Assembly (NCBI GenBank): GCA_950295325.1 | Contig: OX485806.1 | Span: forward strand, 47,487,169 to 47,551,168 | DNA from: Polytrichum commune | Lineage: Eukaryota > Streptophyta > Polytrichopsida > Polytrichales > Polytrichaceae | Length of the DNA: 64,000 nucleotides | Reading direction: 5' to 3' | In this document: in pieces, positions 24,795-36,344 of the stretch | Layout of the letters: every line of letters begins with the position of its first letter | How positions within the stretch are numbered: position 1 is the first letter of the stretch | Position numbers and translations under genes: made by a program | The notes under the pieces: model-generated | Database searches by the model: none | Seen by the model: only the letters and a program-made list of their open reading frames with translations | Told to the model about the DNA's origin: nothing

Positions 24795-25218
24795 GGTTCC
24801 AACTTCTGCAACGGCATCGGATATCAAGGAGGCCTATTACAAATGATCGCTTAAACAGTATGTGATATTGTGCAGCACAGTGCATTTGACCTTTTACACG
24901 CCAATTTTACATCATAGATTGATAAGTGGCATTTGTACTTACACGTTGTATTGCAGCCATCCAGATGAAAATTCTGATCCAGAGACCAAGGAGAACTTTC
25001 AAAAAATTGCTACTGTTATTGAGGTACTCAAGCGGAATTGTCATCCTTCTTCCTGGATTCTGCATTTGTGCTCCAAATTGGCATCATTGAAGGCTTATGC
25101 TGGGCAGCTTGCTCCAAGCATAAATTCTGAATATGGTTGTTTTTTGGTGTTTGGCTAGATCTTGAAAGATGAAGTGAAGCGGGAACAATATGACTATGAG
25201 ATTGCTCATCCAGAGGAG
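24795..25218 (+). pseudogene. DNAJC25-like J-domain protein fragment, disrupted
   Basis: Three exons: 24795-24856 (VPTSATASDIKEAYYK), 24957-25023 (HPDENSDPETKENFQKIATV) and 25159-25218 (ILKDEVKREQYDYEIAHPEE). Together they give a J domain with the HPD motif that stimulates Hsp70. The ending QYDYEIAHPEE is typical of the DNAJC25 family, which are ER-membrane J proteins. Exon 1 contains a TGA (24844-24846) where a basic residue would be expected. The first exon donor GTATGT and the following exon join in phase across the HPD motif. The signal peptide, membrane segments and C-terminal part are missing on both sides. Confidence 0.85.
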
Positions 25219-26150
25219 GTTAGCCACGTCTTTTCCTCAGGGCCATCTTCAGATTGAATGTGTATATGTGCACGCTAGTCTAGTACATTTGAGGTACATT
25301 TGAATACTAAAATTTTTGTAGGTCCATCAATCAGATAGGGCCAGAGTATTTGGGCTGCTCAATCCTTTGATGTAGGTTCCAATTAGAGATAGTTACGGTG
25401 AAGTCCTTGGCATTCCGGAATCTAAGGCCTCATGACCTTTATACTCTGGTCCAAATTCATCAATTGGGTTTTGAGACTTGTTTTTGCAAAACAAATAGTT
25501 GTGGTTTGGTGCAGTTCTTGTGCCAAACTGCTAGTACTATCAAGCTTACAGTCCCCAAGCAGTATGTGCATTTCTCATGTTACCACCCAGTTTTGGATAC
25601 CGAAGTTGGAGTTTATGAAATTCTTGCTTCAGAATCGTTAGTTGCCTCCAAATGCTATCTTTTCGTTGTGATCCCTGCAAGAATTAGTAGGTGATGCTGT
25701 GTCGATTTTTGAGTTCGTCAGAGTAGTACTTCTTCGATTTCTGTCACTTGTATTATTGGATTGACGGTGCATAAATTCATCACAAGAGGAAGCTCTCACT
25801 CATCGTCATATCATCACACACTTATTTGTCACTCCAATCCATCAGGTTTAGGGTTTAGCATCCGCTAGATTTTGCACTCTACAGCGTCTTGCATAATTCA
25901 AGTGTAATTCTGTAACATGAATGTGTTGTGTTGAAAAAAATTCATTGAATTTGTTGGTTCCTCGTTCCAGGAATCGCCACTGCTAAATTGTCAGTGAAGC
26001 ATCATGCAGGTATTAATTCCTCTTTATCATCTTTCAACTCTATGAATTACCTCCCAGCATTGTCCTTAAGAGTTCTTTCACCTTAGTGTAAAGCAGGAGA
26101 CAAACACACTCTGAGCGAGAGGACCAGATTTTCTAATCCACACATGGAAT
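25219..26150. other. Spacer, no gene recognised
   Basis: Contains a 98-codon plus-strand frame (25398-25694) with no recognisable domain and a short exon-like piece near 25972-26010 flanked by 'cag' and 'gta'. I cannot assign either. Confidence 0.35.
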
Positions 26151-26157
26151 TGTGCTC

Positions 26158-26247
26158 TCACATGGCAAGCCAGTAAACATCAACAGTCAACTTGAGCATC
26201 TACAGGCGAAGTATGTTGGAACTGGGCATGCTGATGTCAATCACTTG
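26158..26247 (+). pseudogene. SF3B5 (SF3b10) splicing-factor fragment
   Basis: About 30 codons, including QLEHLQAKYVGTGHAD, which is the hallmark N-terminal sequence of SF3B5. That protein is a small (~85 aa) subunit of the U2 snRNP SF3b complex. It is preceded by VNINS, as in the family. The frame reaches a TAA within 'cttgtaagtg', exactly where the family continues with a few residues and then FEW. The remaining ~60 residues are absent downstream. Only the first third of the gene is present. Confidence 0.85.
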
Positions 26248-26249
26248 TA

Positions 26250-27440
26250 AGTGTACACATCTCCTTGGACTAGACATTCCTGTTGTCATTGTGCAGGACT
26301 TATATACTTATGGATGAAGACAATCGGAATGTGTACTTGTGCATGTATATTGCACACAGTGCATGCATGTCCATATCAACAAAGTAGCTTGTGCTACAGT
26401 ATTCGTATTAGGCCGCACATGTAACATTCAGGTCCCTTAAGTGGAGAATTCTGAAGTTTTTTGCACATTTGATTTGAAAGCTGGTTCAAATCTATAAGTA
26501 TTTATTATTTCTTTTTCATTGTTGCAATTCTTCTGTATGATTCTTTGGTGGGGAAACTTGCACATATGATTATGAGATGGACTTCTTAGGATGATGAGAA
26601 GACAACCCACTGTGTAATTCTTCACCCATTTTTCTTGCCTCATTCTTGTGCAATTCTATTGGGCATAATCATTTTCCATTATTGACATCATTGTCCATAT
26701 TGACATTTTCCAGTTTTTCCGCCATATGTTTGATTTTTTTGCGAGTCCTCCTCATATTGTAGTCTTCTATATGAACCTATGGTTGATATCACATGCAGTC
26801 ATGGAATTCTTTACAATATGCGGCACATAGTTATGCTGTGGTTTTGGTGTGGTGGTGTCTTGGTGAGTCTTGTGAGAATGTAAAATGGTCGTTTACGCCG
26901 TCCAAGAGGTTGTCCAGATCTATATGCCAGTCCGAATTTGGTATGGACAGAGAGAGCGCGCGAGCGAGCGAGAGAGAGATTCAGGGGGGGGGGGGTTATT
27001 GTGCCTGACTACCACAAGTTTTGATCTTGAATGCCATAGTAATGGCAATCACGGGTCTGCTTGCAAATGGTCTGTGGGGACTCTATTCCTCTGCAGTTTC
27101 TTGAAAGGAAACATCACTTGAAAAAAAGGACTTGCTATGTCAGCCTTTCAGCATCTTCGGGGTTGTTTATGAAGTCTGCAACAAAGTCAATAGTTTTAGA
27201 GCGAGCATCATTAAGCTCGGAAGACAAAAGTGCACTACAAAGAATTCGCGTGTGTCGGAATGGGGCTTTGCGTGTGGGAGGGGTCAGGTTAGGGTTCCGT
27301 GGAGGGTTCTGTGGTCGGACGAAGTTGGAGGGGGAAGGTTTGGAGGTGGTGGAGGTGGAGGTGCAGAATGAAGGAGATGCTGGTGTCCTAGCACCTAGAG
27401 TAGGTTGAAGATTTGAGAGAGAGAAAGAGAGAAGGCCGAT
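26250..27440. other. Spacer with simple repeats, no gene recognised
   Basis: Holds a purine stretch with alternating GA and GCGA at 26950-26980, directly followed by a run of 12 G (26984-26995). It also holds copy B of the short dispersed repeat at 27325-27391. The minus strand from ~27400 to 27135 is open for over 80 codons, but the protein is not recognisable. Confidence 0.4.
27325..27391 (+). repeat. Short dispersed repeat, copy B
   Basis: Second copy of the module at 21775-21835, in the same orientation. It differs by a 4-base insertion and a few substitutions. It lies just before the first exon of the coiled-coil fragment. Confidence 0.75.
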
Positions 27441-27457
27441 TGTAGGCATCAATATGT

Positions 27458-29234
27458 GTGCGAGCTCAAGGGGTAGATGGTGAGGCGTTGAGACAGCTTC
27501 AAGAGATTCTTCGTAAAACAGTGGATTCACTGATGGCTCCTCTTGATGGAAGACGAGCTGATGAAAACTATCACAGTCCAATAGCTAAATGACGGGTGTC
27601 AGCCCTCTCCGAAGATGCACCTGAGTTTCTAGCTCAACAGTTGCTTGGAGAACTTGAGAAAGCAGCTGCAAAGGTAGTCGAGCGTTTTAATGAAAGAATG
27701 TACCTTTCTCTTGCTCTGTTTGGGAGAAGAAATGTCTACGTTCCAATTTAGATCGAAGCCCTTGCTGCAGCTTCCTTTTCCATCTCCATGCTGCTTTCTG
27801 ATCTATTAAACAACATATCCAGAGGGTGCACCTGTACTAGTACTGATGTGAACCCTCTCTCGTTTGTAAAGGTTGCAGGCATGGAGAGCCAGATGATCAG
27901 CTTGAAGCAGTATGTGCGCGAGACTGATGCCCAACGTGAGAAAGTTGAGCTCAAGCTTGCAGAGGCCATAGCTCGTGATCACCAAAACCAAGTGATTCGA
28001 GAAAGCTCGTCCTTTGGAAATAATTGTCGATCCCTCAATTTTGTTCATGTGGTGATCTAACTTGTCATTGTTTACTAAGTTTCATTCTCTCGATTGCAGG
28101 AAAAATTTGAGCGTGAAATCAATGAGCTAACGAGGCAGCTTCAAGAGAAGGAGACAGCTTACGATGACTTGGTGCGCAGTCAGAAGGTTGGATGCTCTAG
28201 AATATCTTTTACTTCCACACAATGTAGAGACAGAATCTTCCAATGTCTTCAATACTCTCTACGTCCCACGGTTTTGATCTGCTGGCCTTGAAGCAAAGTG
28301 TCAGAAATGTTTTATGGGGGAAGATAGACCACGGTCCCTTCTTTGTAATTATAAAGGGGCTAGAACAAGTATTTCTTACAAGCATTACAAGCATAAGGAG
28401 AGCCGATTACAGGAGCGCATGTGGACTATAGGATTTATATTTTGCTGGTTGTAGCAGAAAATGAAAGTTACCGTTAGCAAGTTTGACAATCAAGGCATAG
28501 TCTTGAGTTTCACGAAGGGAGACTTCTTAGGTTGCAAGGTGCGCACAGAGATCTGAAATTATCTTGGTCTGGCAGGTGATGTTCCAAGTTAAGTCAAAAG
28601 AGATAGCTGAATTAAAAGAAGATTGCCAGAGGCGTGATGCAGCCCTTGATGACATTACGGCTGCTGCCCAAGCAACCCAAGAAGCAAGTGATCAAGTAGT
28701 TTCCCAACTTTCACACTCAATTTATCCACCCCCTTGACGTGCAATATGGATTTAATTTTCTTGCTTCAAGTGAATTTTTTAGGGATCATCTTACACCTCG
28801 TTATGGCTGACTCTTGTGGTGGCTCTGCTTCTGTAGAGATTGGCAGTACTGGAGGATATTTGTAAACGCAAGGACTCAGCAATATATGAGCTAAAACAAG
28901 AAATTATCGCTCTGGAGAGCAAGGTCTGCTTCTCATCTCAAGTTGGAAATCTTTTCTGCTTTTGCTACACTGCAAAATATTTAAGGGATGCAAATGAACT
29001 GTTTGTTGTCATCGCAATCATGTTTTTATCACGAATCTCACACAACCATCTCTTCTGATTCTTTTGCTGTTCCAGGTTCATGACCCCAACATCCGATCTC
29101 CTCTCTATTGCGGTGACAGGAGGCGAAACTTTAAAGCAGTCCCATCTTCCACTGAAGAAGTCCTAGCCCTTAGAACATACATTCAACGAAATCTCGCAAG
29201 AACATACTTGGACCCGGCCATCGTCACCCATTGA
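27458..29234 (+). pseudogene. Coiled-coil protein fragment, C-terminal part, unidentified
   Basis: A series of phase-compatible exon-like stretches: 27458-27673, 27752 onward, ~27878-27983, 28100-28186, ~28576-28700, 28839-28923 and 29077-29234. They encode a charged, heptad-like helical protein (for example REINELTRQLQEKETAYDDL and ICKRKDSAIYELKQEI) that ends in a natural-looking C-terminus, YIQRNLARTYLDPAIVTH then TGA. I do not recognise the family. An in-frame TGA at 27590-27592 interrupts the first exon, after which the frame continues coherently (SEDAPEFLAQQLLGELEKAA). It could be a cytoskeletal or trafficking coiled-coil protein, but nothing in it decides this. Confidence 0.65.
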
Positions 29235-29589
29235 TGGATTTGCTCTGGCAGTTTAGTGTAGCTGGTTAGTGCATTGCCAAGTTTGGTGAAAGCCACAATG
29301 GCTTGTGTGCCAGGAATATGTGCGAATCGAGCTAACATTGAGGTTAATCCTGCTATCTTTTAGTGGCACGCGTGTACAGACAACTGCCGATTGCTTTTGG
29401 GGGGAATAAGGCTATGTATGGGGAATTTGTGTTTGGCATTATTGACATTCAGGTTGATCCTGCTAGCTTTTAGTGGTTCTCGTGTGGATGCACTGGCCGA
29501 TTGCATATTGGGGGAGTAAGGCTCTGTATGGATGATTTATGAAGGGTATTTTTGACTGCCTATGCAATGCATCTTGCGGGGGTGACACT

Positions 29590-29710
29590 ACATTTGCAGT
29601 GTTTCAACAGTTGGTAATTGACTACGTTGTTGGTGAAATCCACAAGGACCCATGCCCTTACAGGAGTGGACCTGCTGCAGTGCTGCGAATGTTCGGAGTC
29701 ACCCAAGAAG
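29590..29710 (+). pseudogene. DNA polymerase delta catalytic subunit fragment, one exon
   Basis: One exon between 'ttgcag' and 'gtgaca' encodes VFQQLVIDYVVGEIHKD followed by SGPAAVLRMFGVTQEG. This matches the N-terminal region of plant POLD1, just before the conserved HSVCC..HGFEPYFY segment. That segment does not follow here. The protein is the replicative B-family polymerase; only ~40 of ~1100 residues are present, with no exonuclease or polymerase motif. It lies ~360 bases after the coiled-coil fragment, in the same orientation. Confidence 0.8.
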
Positions 29711-29719
29711 GTGACACTT

Positions 29720-30630
29720 GCCTCCTCCTCGATTCTTGGTTTCCGATGATTCTGTTAGCTGAGTTCCGGTTGTTTCTTGATTGGCCAGGTTTTTCTTCCA
29801 AAAAATTGAACTCTATGAACATGCAATTTGATGTGCAATATTGCAGAGTTTAGATTCTGGTTTTACCCCACCAAAATGTCATTGTCAATACGGTATTTGT
29901 TCAAATTTCAGGTGCAGGGTTTAAGGATGAAATGGCACCCAAGTCTCCACACATAAGGAGTTCGAGGCCCATACTATTCACTTTTTCCTTAGTTTCCTAA
30001 AGACCTAGCTTATGCTCTGTTGCATGATTGTGATACACTGAAGTCACACAAGCACCATGACACATTTCTGGAGCCATTGAAGATTCAATGAAAGATATTC
30101 TATTATAAGCTTAAAAGAGATTAGCCTTCAAAGGCAGACTGGACATATTCTCAACCTCTCGCATATATTTATGCGAGAGAAGGATTATCACACATGAAGA
30201 AACAAGAGCTAAGCATGTTGATATCTGATATTTGAGACAATTTCCATAGTAAAGTTATACTCCATGTGTCGGAGCCACTCCATGGCGAGCCCCGGGAATT
30301 TTAGGGGATGCTTCATGTGGATATTCTCGGCTTGTCTACAGTTGGAGCTACTGCATGACTTGATATGAGATCTTGAGTGGGATCATTACGTTTGGAGGAT
30401 TGACTAAAATGTATTGCCTATTGTACGATTGAAGAAGAGGGACGTGTGTCGGCTCCACTCACTTCGTTACTATACTTTTATTCCCCATATTACAATTTAG
30501 ACAAAACAATATGTACCTTAGCATTCCGGTCACAGTTATCGCTCCAGTTTGTTGAATAACCTTAAACAGCCTCGAGTTCATAGGGTTTGGTAAGATTCTG
30601 ATATTTCATACTATTTGGTGATATGGGTAC
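29720..30630. other. Spacer, no gene recognised
   Basis: About 900 bases between the POLD1 and ATG10 fragments with no coherent coding frame and no recognised repeat end. Confidence 0.4.
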
Positions 30631-30633
30631 CAG

Positions 30634-30792
30634 GGAATATGATGCGTGCCTGGGATGGAACTCTCTCAGCTGCGGAATTTAAGAAGGCGGCAGTGCATCT
30701 TGTGAAGGTATGGGAGCGGCACTGCCCTAATTCTCCACCTTGGACCTGGCAGCGGAGGCAGCAGAACCCTGTGATTTCCCCACTTGCACACG
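30634..30792 (+). pseudogene. ATG10-like (autophagy E2 enzyme) N-terminal fragment
   Basis: Bases after 'taccag' encode WDGTLSAAEFKKAAVHLV, then a Trp/Pro-rich segment (VWERHCPNSPPWTWQ). This resembles the N-terminal part of plant ATG10, the E2-like enzyme that conjugates ATG12 to ATG5. A GT donor-like site follows ('cacacgtgagt'). The catalytic Cys region is absent and the next recognisable sequence, ~200 bases on, belongs to UTP20. The similarity is short, so the family call is less sure than for its neighbours. Confidence 0.65.
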
Positions 30793-31039
30793 TGAGTACC
30801 GAGATGGGAATCCCCGAGGAATGAACTCTTTAATGCCACATACAATTTTCTTCGATATAATGTTGTTTCATTCAGCTTTCTCTGGTGAGGTGAGATGAAC
30901 AATTTGTGATACGGTCTTGGCAGCCCTGTTGCTGCAATTGTGGAACTGTGACCTTACAGCCAAGGACTTCAAAGACTAGACAATGATGATGAAGGTAGTG
31001 CAGGTTGGGTGCAGGTTGTGGGATACTTGGAGCTTCAAG

Positions 31040-32490
31040 ATGTTCAGGTGAGAGGATACTGAGAGGTGTTAACCAGGTGTTTGTGGTAGAGAGTGAGGTG
31101 GCAACAGGTAATGCTTTATATGAAACTGTGGAGGAGGGCCTGGATGTGCTTGAGAAACATCCTAAGGGAGAAGCAGGGTCTGTCAGGTCGTTGGTGGAAA
31201 GGTTTCTACTCCCACATGTTCGCAATGGAATGGCCTCAGAACTGCTTGTTGTGAGAAGGGTAAAACACCAAACACATCACTCAATTTGCATAGTTGTCAA
31301 GGACTGCAGGGTGCTGATGATCAATTGACGATGTGATATTTCTCGTTGTATGAAGTTGACTTCAATTTTGACTTCAGATATATGTATATATCTATCTATC
31401 TATCTATCTATCATTTGATCAGTGTTAGGATCTCTGGATCAAGTCTATTTTGACAATCATCTCAGTAACACAAGGGCTAGAATGGCCCTAAGGAGTATTT
31501 ATGGTGTGCAACTTATAAGTGCAAAAGCAGACTTCTGGAATGATGTATGAAGTTGAGTTCAGATCCTAACAAATCAACAGGTTCAATGTGGTCATGCAAC
31601 CAGGATGAATATTTTATGCATAGCATTGTCTTACAAAGTTTAATACTGCAGGAGTGGGTTGCCTTACTACGCGAGATGGCGTTGCATTTTACAACCATTC
31701 CAGCCTTGAATGAGTACCAATGCCTCCTGAATTCATATCTAGAAGTTGACTTCTTCAACAATGTTGTGCACCTTCAGGTTAGCTTACGGAATTTATACCC
31801 TTCATGCAAGTGTGAAGTATCTCCTGGTCTAATGTTCAATACATTCATTGTGAGGGCATTTCAATGTGTGAATTCTACTAATCATCTGGTGCGGTGGCAA
31901 GTTGGCTGCTTCCAGTTGGAGTGGTAAATAGGTTGCATGGACTTTCATGCCTGCAGTCATTTAGCAATACAATCTAATGAATATTTATTTACTTGAGGAC
32001 GACAATGCTGACAAATGCTCAATTGTATGCAGATCCATAGAAGAATCAAGGCTATGACAAAGTTCAGGACTTTGTGCTCCTCTGGACATTTCTCTCAGGT
32101 AAACTGCTGGGATTTTCTGGAGGATAATATTCTGAAGTCCTTGGAACAATTTTGTTGCCATTTTTCGTCCATGTGATGTCATTTCTAAGTTGTGTATTCT
32201 ACGTTCCTTTTTTGTCCAATTTTTTGAATTATTCGATTTTGGTCGTAAAACATGCACTCTTCAACAGTATCAATAAGAGTGTGGCCTTTGATTTGGGAGT
32301 GAATGATTGCAATCCTGTTAAGATTGCTTACTGCTTATGTGGCCTTGTCCAGGGGGCACTCTTGAGGATTTTTGTGCCCCTGTTCATGAACCCCATCGTC
32401 GAAGCAACTGGTGACAAAGAAGGAAATCTTGTGGGGTCTGCTATAGAGACCATCGCCTGTGTTGCTAAGCAGTTGCAGTGGGAGGAACTA
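31040..32490 (+). pseudogene. UTP20 (U3 snoRNP HEAT-repeat protein) internal fragment
   Basis: Exons: ~31040-31259 (SLVERFLLPHVRNGMAS, ending VVRR), 31652-31777 (EWVALLREM, DFFNNVVHLQ), 32033-32098 (IHRRIKAMTKFR) and ~32353-32490 (FVPLFMNPIVEATGDKEGN, AIETIACVAKQLQWE). Spliced, this reads as a stretch of the large HEAT-repeat nucleolar protein UTP20/DRIM, needed for 18S rRNA maturation. In the family, 'VVRREWVALLREM' and 'FFNNI.HLQ.HRR.RAL' are contiguous, as here. Only ~180 residues of a ~2500-residue protein are present. All frames are open. The homology stops about 100 bases before FtsHi sequence begins, so this is a chimeric junction. Confidence 0.8.
31381..31413. repeat. (TATC)n microsatellite
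   Basis: Six perfect TATC units preceded by TATA-type repeats, within the first intron of the UTP20 fragment. Confidence 0.85.
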
Positions 32491-32591
32491 AGGGTCCCTA
32501 GCTCCTGACTTGTAGCTCTTGGAACATATTCTTGGTTCCTCTTCCAACATTAAGTGTTGACTACTTTGTGACTTGATAAATATTGGGACAG

Positions 32592-35500
32592 GTACATGGA
32601 CGGAACAAACCTACGGCAGAAGAGGTGGACTATGATGCTGTAGCAGAGATGACAGATGGTATGGTGGGAGCCCAACTTGCGAATATTTTGGATGTAGCAG
32701 CCCTTGCTGTACTGAGGGATCGACGCCCTGAGGTTGGTCGCAAATTCCTGAGTTGAAGTCTTTGTGAGTTTGGTGAGCCTTGTTCAAAGGTTTAAAATAT
32801 GATGTGCAAGCTGTAATTTATTTGAGCTTTTGAGATACCGTCATATATTGAGGGAGGTTTGACTCTCCTTTCCTGTAAATACAATAAGTTGGGCACTCTG
32901 AGGAGTTGTTTCTAGGTATTCTTCATATGTAATGTTCTATCACAGCTTAACTATAAGTGCCTAAGAGGCCCAATCCAGGTCTCTTTGTCCATGTATACGT
33001 GTGTTTGAGCTATATACTTCCAATTTTAGCCAATTGTGTCAAAATGACCCTGTCTAAAATTAACTCATTCTTCAAGTACACTTTTTAAATTGGTTGAATA
33101 CCTTAATGTTATTGAAGATTTGGGTTCAAATACACAGCCTGGGTGGCATTGGATGCAAGTATATACTCAGTATATTCATTGTTAAATTCACATTTGAGTA
33201 TATTTCGATTTTCTCCTTGACATGAGATGATTTATAAAATAAGTTCAAAACTCATAAATATAAAATGTATGATTTCTAGACTTGACGAAGGCTTGCAGAA
33301 ATTGTGTATATGGCTGTACATTGAGCCATTTGGTCCTTCAAGGGTTAAGCTACGAGTCATAATGTGACCCAACTTGATCTCTCTAATCTTGTTTTGATTC
33401 TGTGAGTATCATTTGTACTGTTCTTACATGTGATTTGTTTGTTGGTGTCATAGATTACCACAGATGACTTGCTGGAGGCTGCCCAGCTGCAGGAAGGAGG
33501 TCACCGTGATCCCCGTCCTCGAAGTGACTATCTATTGTGGATGCTTGCTTTAAATGAGGCTTCAATGGCAGCCTTCGCTGCAAACTGCCCAGACTTGAAG
33601 CAGATTCAACTGGTTTGTTTCTCGAGTTCTTAACTCAGCACTTTTTTTTGGGATATGTTTTGACACAGAGAGTTATCCTTTAACTCCATGGGACTTTCCG
33701 TCGGGAGTGGGTCCCCTCTGATATTTCATTGGCGGTTTTGCACACAATATCCATAATTTCTTTCCACTTTTGGTGCATGCTCAGAGGTAATGTTTGAATT
33801 TGAATGAAGAGCAAGCTGTTTCAGTTCATTGAGGGCCAAACTCATTTTAGCATCTCTTGGCATGCCATATTGAGTTTGACCCTTAATGAATCAATATAGA
33901 ATGTTCAAACCTCCCACACTAACTCCAAGCATGCACTGAATACTTACCGAACATGGAAAGTGTTGTATGCAAGACAACGAAGTCCTGACCAGAAGTCCCT
34001 TGGAGAAAGGATAGTTATAATGCATCCCTGTAAAGCTTTGTGAAATTCTTCAAACCTCCCTTTGTTTTCTCCTTCCTTTTAGTTGTTATCTGCATTATTA
34101 GGGTTGCAATTTATAATATCTATCTATTTTATTAGCATCCTGCTGACTGCACTGGGTATGCCAGGGATTCTAACACCAAAATACTTTTTGCAGGTCACAA
34201 TTGTGCCCAGGATAGGAGAGGAGAAAGGTGCAGTCAGATTCAGGACTGACCACACCAAATTTGAACTTCAATCTATCAGGTATTTGCAACCTGCTCGGGA
34301 ACACAGATATATAGAAACAATGTGTTTAGACTGGATCCTAGTTGAGGGGTATAGGATGGCGGAAGTGAAGCATATTTGAATCTTAATTATATCTTATCAG
34401 TGAAATCTATCAGGGTTGGGAATAACCAATGCTTGCAGCCATAGGTTCAGTGATGAACACATATATATGTCTTCGCATTCTTGGGACAGATCTAAAGATA
34501 TATCTGCAGGTTATTGATATTAGAAGAAAGACCGCTTTGAAATGATAAATATAGTGTTGCTTGGCAGAGGAACCAAATCATTAAGTATTTGCATGTACTG
34601 AAACTTGACTTCAGTCTGAAACAATAGTGTGCTGGAGGTCTTGGCAATGTTTCTACCCAACTTTAAATTGTGTTGTTATACAGTCGACAGGGAATGCTTG
34701 ATTACATCACAGTTCAGCTTGCACCTCGAGCAGCGGATGAAATCTGGAATAGTGTTGAAAATGTAATCTTCATTCCATTTTTGTATTCCATAATTTTAAT
34801 TTGACACTGAAAGGCTGCTTTTGTAGTACAAATAGGACTTATGAGTAGGATTAGCTGACCTTTACCTTTCCAATCCCAGATTGCATTTACTGCTAGAACA
34901 TTTTAATTGCCGTACATATTCTTCAATTTTCCAATTTCTCAATTCTAAAATCTGATCAAATATGCTGTGATGATCTCACATTCTGAAAGTTTATGTTTGC
35001 AGATGAGCACAATATGGGCCGATACAGTTGATCAAGCCCGTGCTACCGCTCGTGACTTTGTGTTTGCAGGACTTTCCGAAAAAGGAGATCTGTATGGTCT
35101 ACACAATTGTGTGTACAACTATGAATCTGTCATGGTATGTTCCTCTATTTTTCATGAATCCAAAGCTAGAAAACGTTGTGATGAATTATGTAGAAGTTGT
35201 CTGACAAAACCTGGAAGCCTTTGAAGGTAGGGGTGGAAATTGTTGAAAAACCTTATTGCCTTATATTGGAGAACACCCACTTTTGGCCTATTCCTGAATA
35301 ATTAATCTTTCTTTTTCACCATCTAACCCTAAGTGTGTGCTCCTGGTTATGTGCAGTCAGTGGACATTGAGGCATTGAAGGTGATAAAGCAGTGCTATGA
35401 CCGTGCTATTGAGGTATAGATTTTTTTTTCCTGGCCTTTTTATCTGAATTTCTTAATTGTGAAAGATTCAAGAATCTGTGATTTATAGGATCATTGTGGA

Positions 35501-35736
35501 TAACATGATTTGTTGGATGTGTTTGGCAGTACTTGAAGCGGAACGAGAAGTTAGTGAACAAGATAGTTGAGGTGTTGGTAAAAGAAAGAGTTATTTGACA
35601 GGCCGAATTTGCAGAGCTTGTGGCAACATATGGGAACCTTGACACACCTCAGCCTACACCACTGGAAGTGAAGAATCGTAACCTTGCATCTTTTCAGGAA
35701 GGCATGATTGCTGAGAAGCGAGCCCTCCGAAAGTGA
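32592..35736 (+). pseudogene. FtsHi-type inactive protease C-terminal half, one stop
   Basis: Seven exons: 32592-32732, 33454-33612, 34194-34279, 34684-34762, 35003-35134, 35357-35413 and 35530-35736. They begin in the AAA lid (EVDYDAVAEMTDGMVGAQLA), pass through the M41 peptidase-like domain (ITVQLAPRAADEIW, MSTIWADTVDQARATARDF) and end at a natural stop (AEKRALRK). The zinc site HEAGH is replaced by NEASM (LALNEASMAAFA). This is typical of plant FtsHi proteins, protease-dead members of the FtsH family of the chloroplast envelope import motor. An in-frame TGA at 35596-35598 interrupts the last exon. The N-terminal membrane region and most of the ATPase domain are missing, because UTP20 sequence lies directly upstream. 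It is the largest fragment of the array. Confidence 0.85.
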
Positions 35737-36340
35737 AGGAAACTCATTTTCCAGAAACCAGTTGCTTTACAACTTGTATCAAGTGACCCAACTTGTATTA
35801 AGATCATCCACAGTATTTTTTCACATGGAATTGATTGATAGGGATGCCTTTACTTCCAGCCAAGGTAGTAGTTGCAGAGAGAGGTATTAGTGTGTTGGAA
35901 TACTCCGGCAGTTGTTTTGTTCCATGCAGGACTTGAAAATTTAGGTGAGCATACGGTAGTCATAGCATGCACCAACACTGAAACATGTTGGTTTCCCCTG
36001 ATCCAACTGCAATATCTGTAGAATTAATAGAGCCATTTGGAATTTTGACAAGACTATTCTTCTTGGACACATTTTTTCCTTGGAAGAGAGGTGGTGGCAA
36101 TCTTTTAGATTGCTGTTGTTAATTTTGAAAAAGCAGTGTGAAGTAACTGTATAGCACTTGGTGTTCCTGTGATTTTTGATTCTGGCAATTAGGATGTTCT
36201 TTCTGATGGAAGTGTAGTATAGAAAATGATGTTGGGTTGACAGCATTGAAATAGACTTTGAGATGGAAGTGGAGCAAAAGCACCGACAGTGGAATTGTTC
36301 TGGTAATGTGAGCCAATAGTTATCATCTCAAAATAGTGAA
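35737..36340. other. Spacer, no gene recognised
   Basis: About 600 bases after the FtsHi stop codon; probably begins with its 3' untranslated region. No further coding frame recognised. Confidence 0.4.
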
Positions 36341-36344
36341 CCAC

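Noticed and set aside
32592-35736. A functional FtsH protease
   Set aside because: The zinc motif is absent, as in FtsHi; the ATPase core is missing upstream; and the last exon has a stop.
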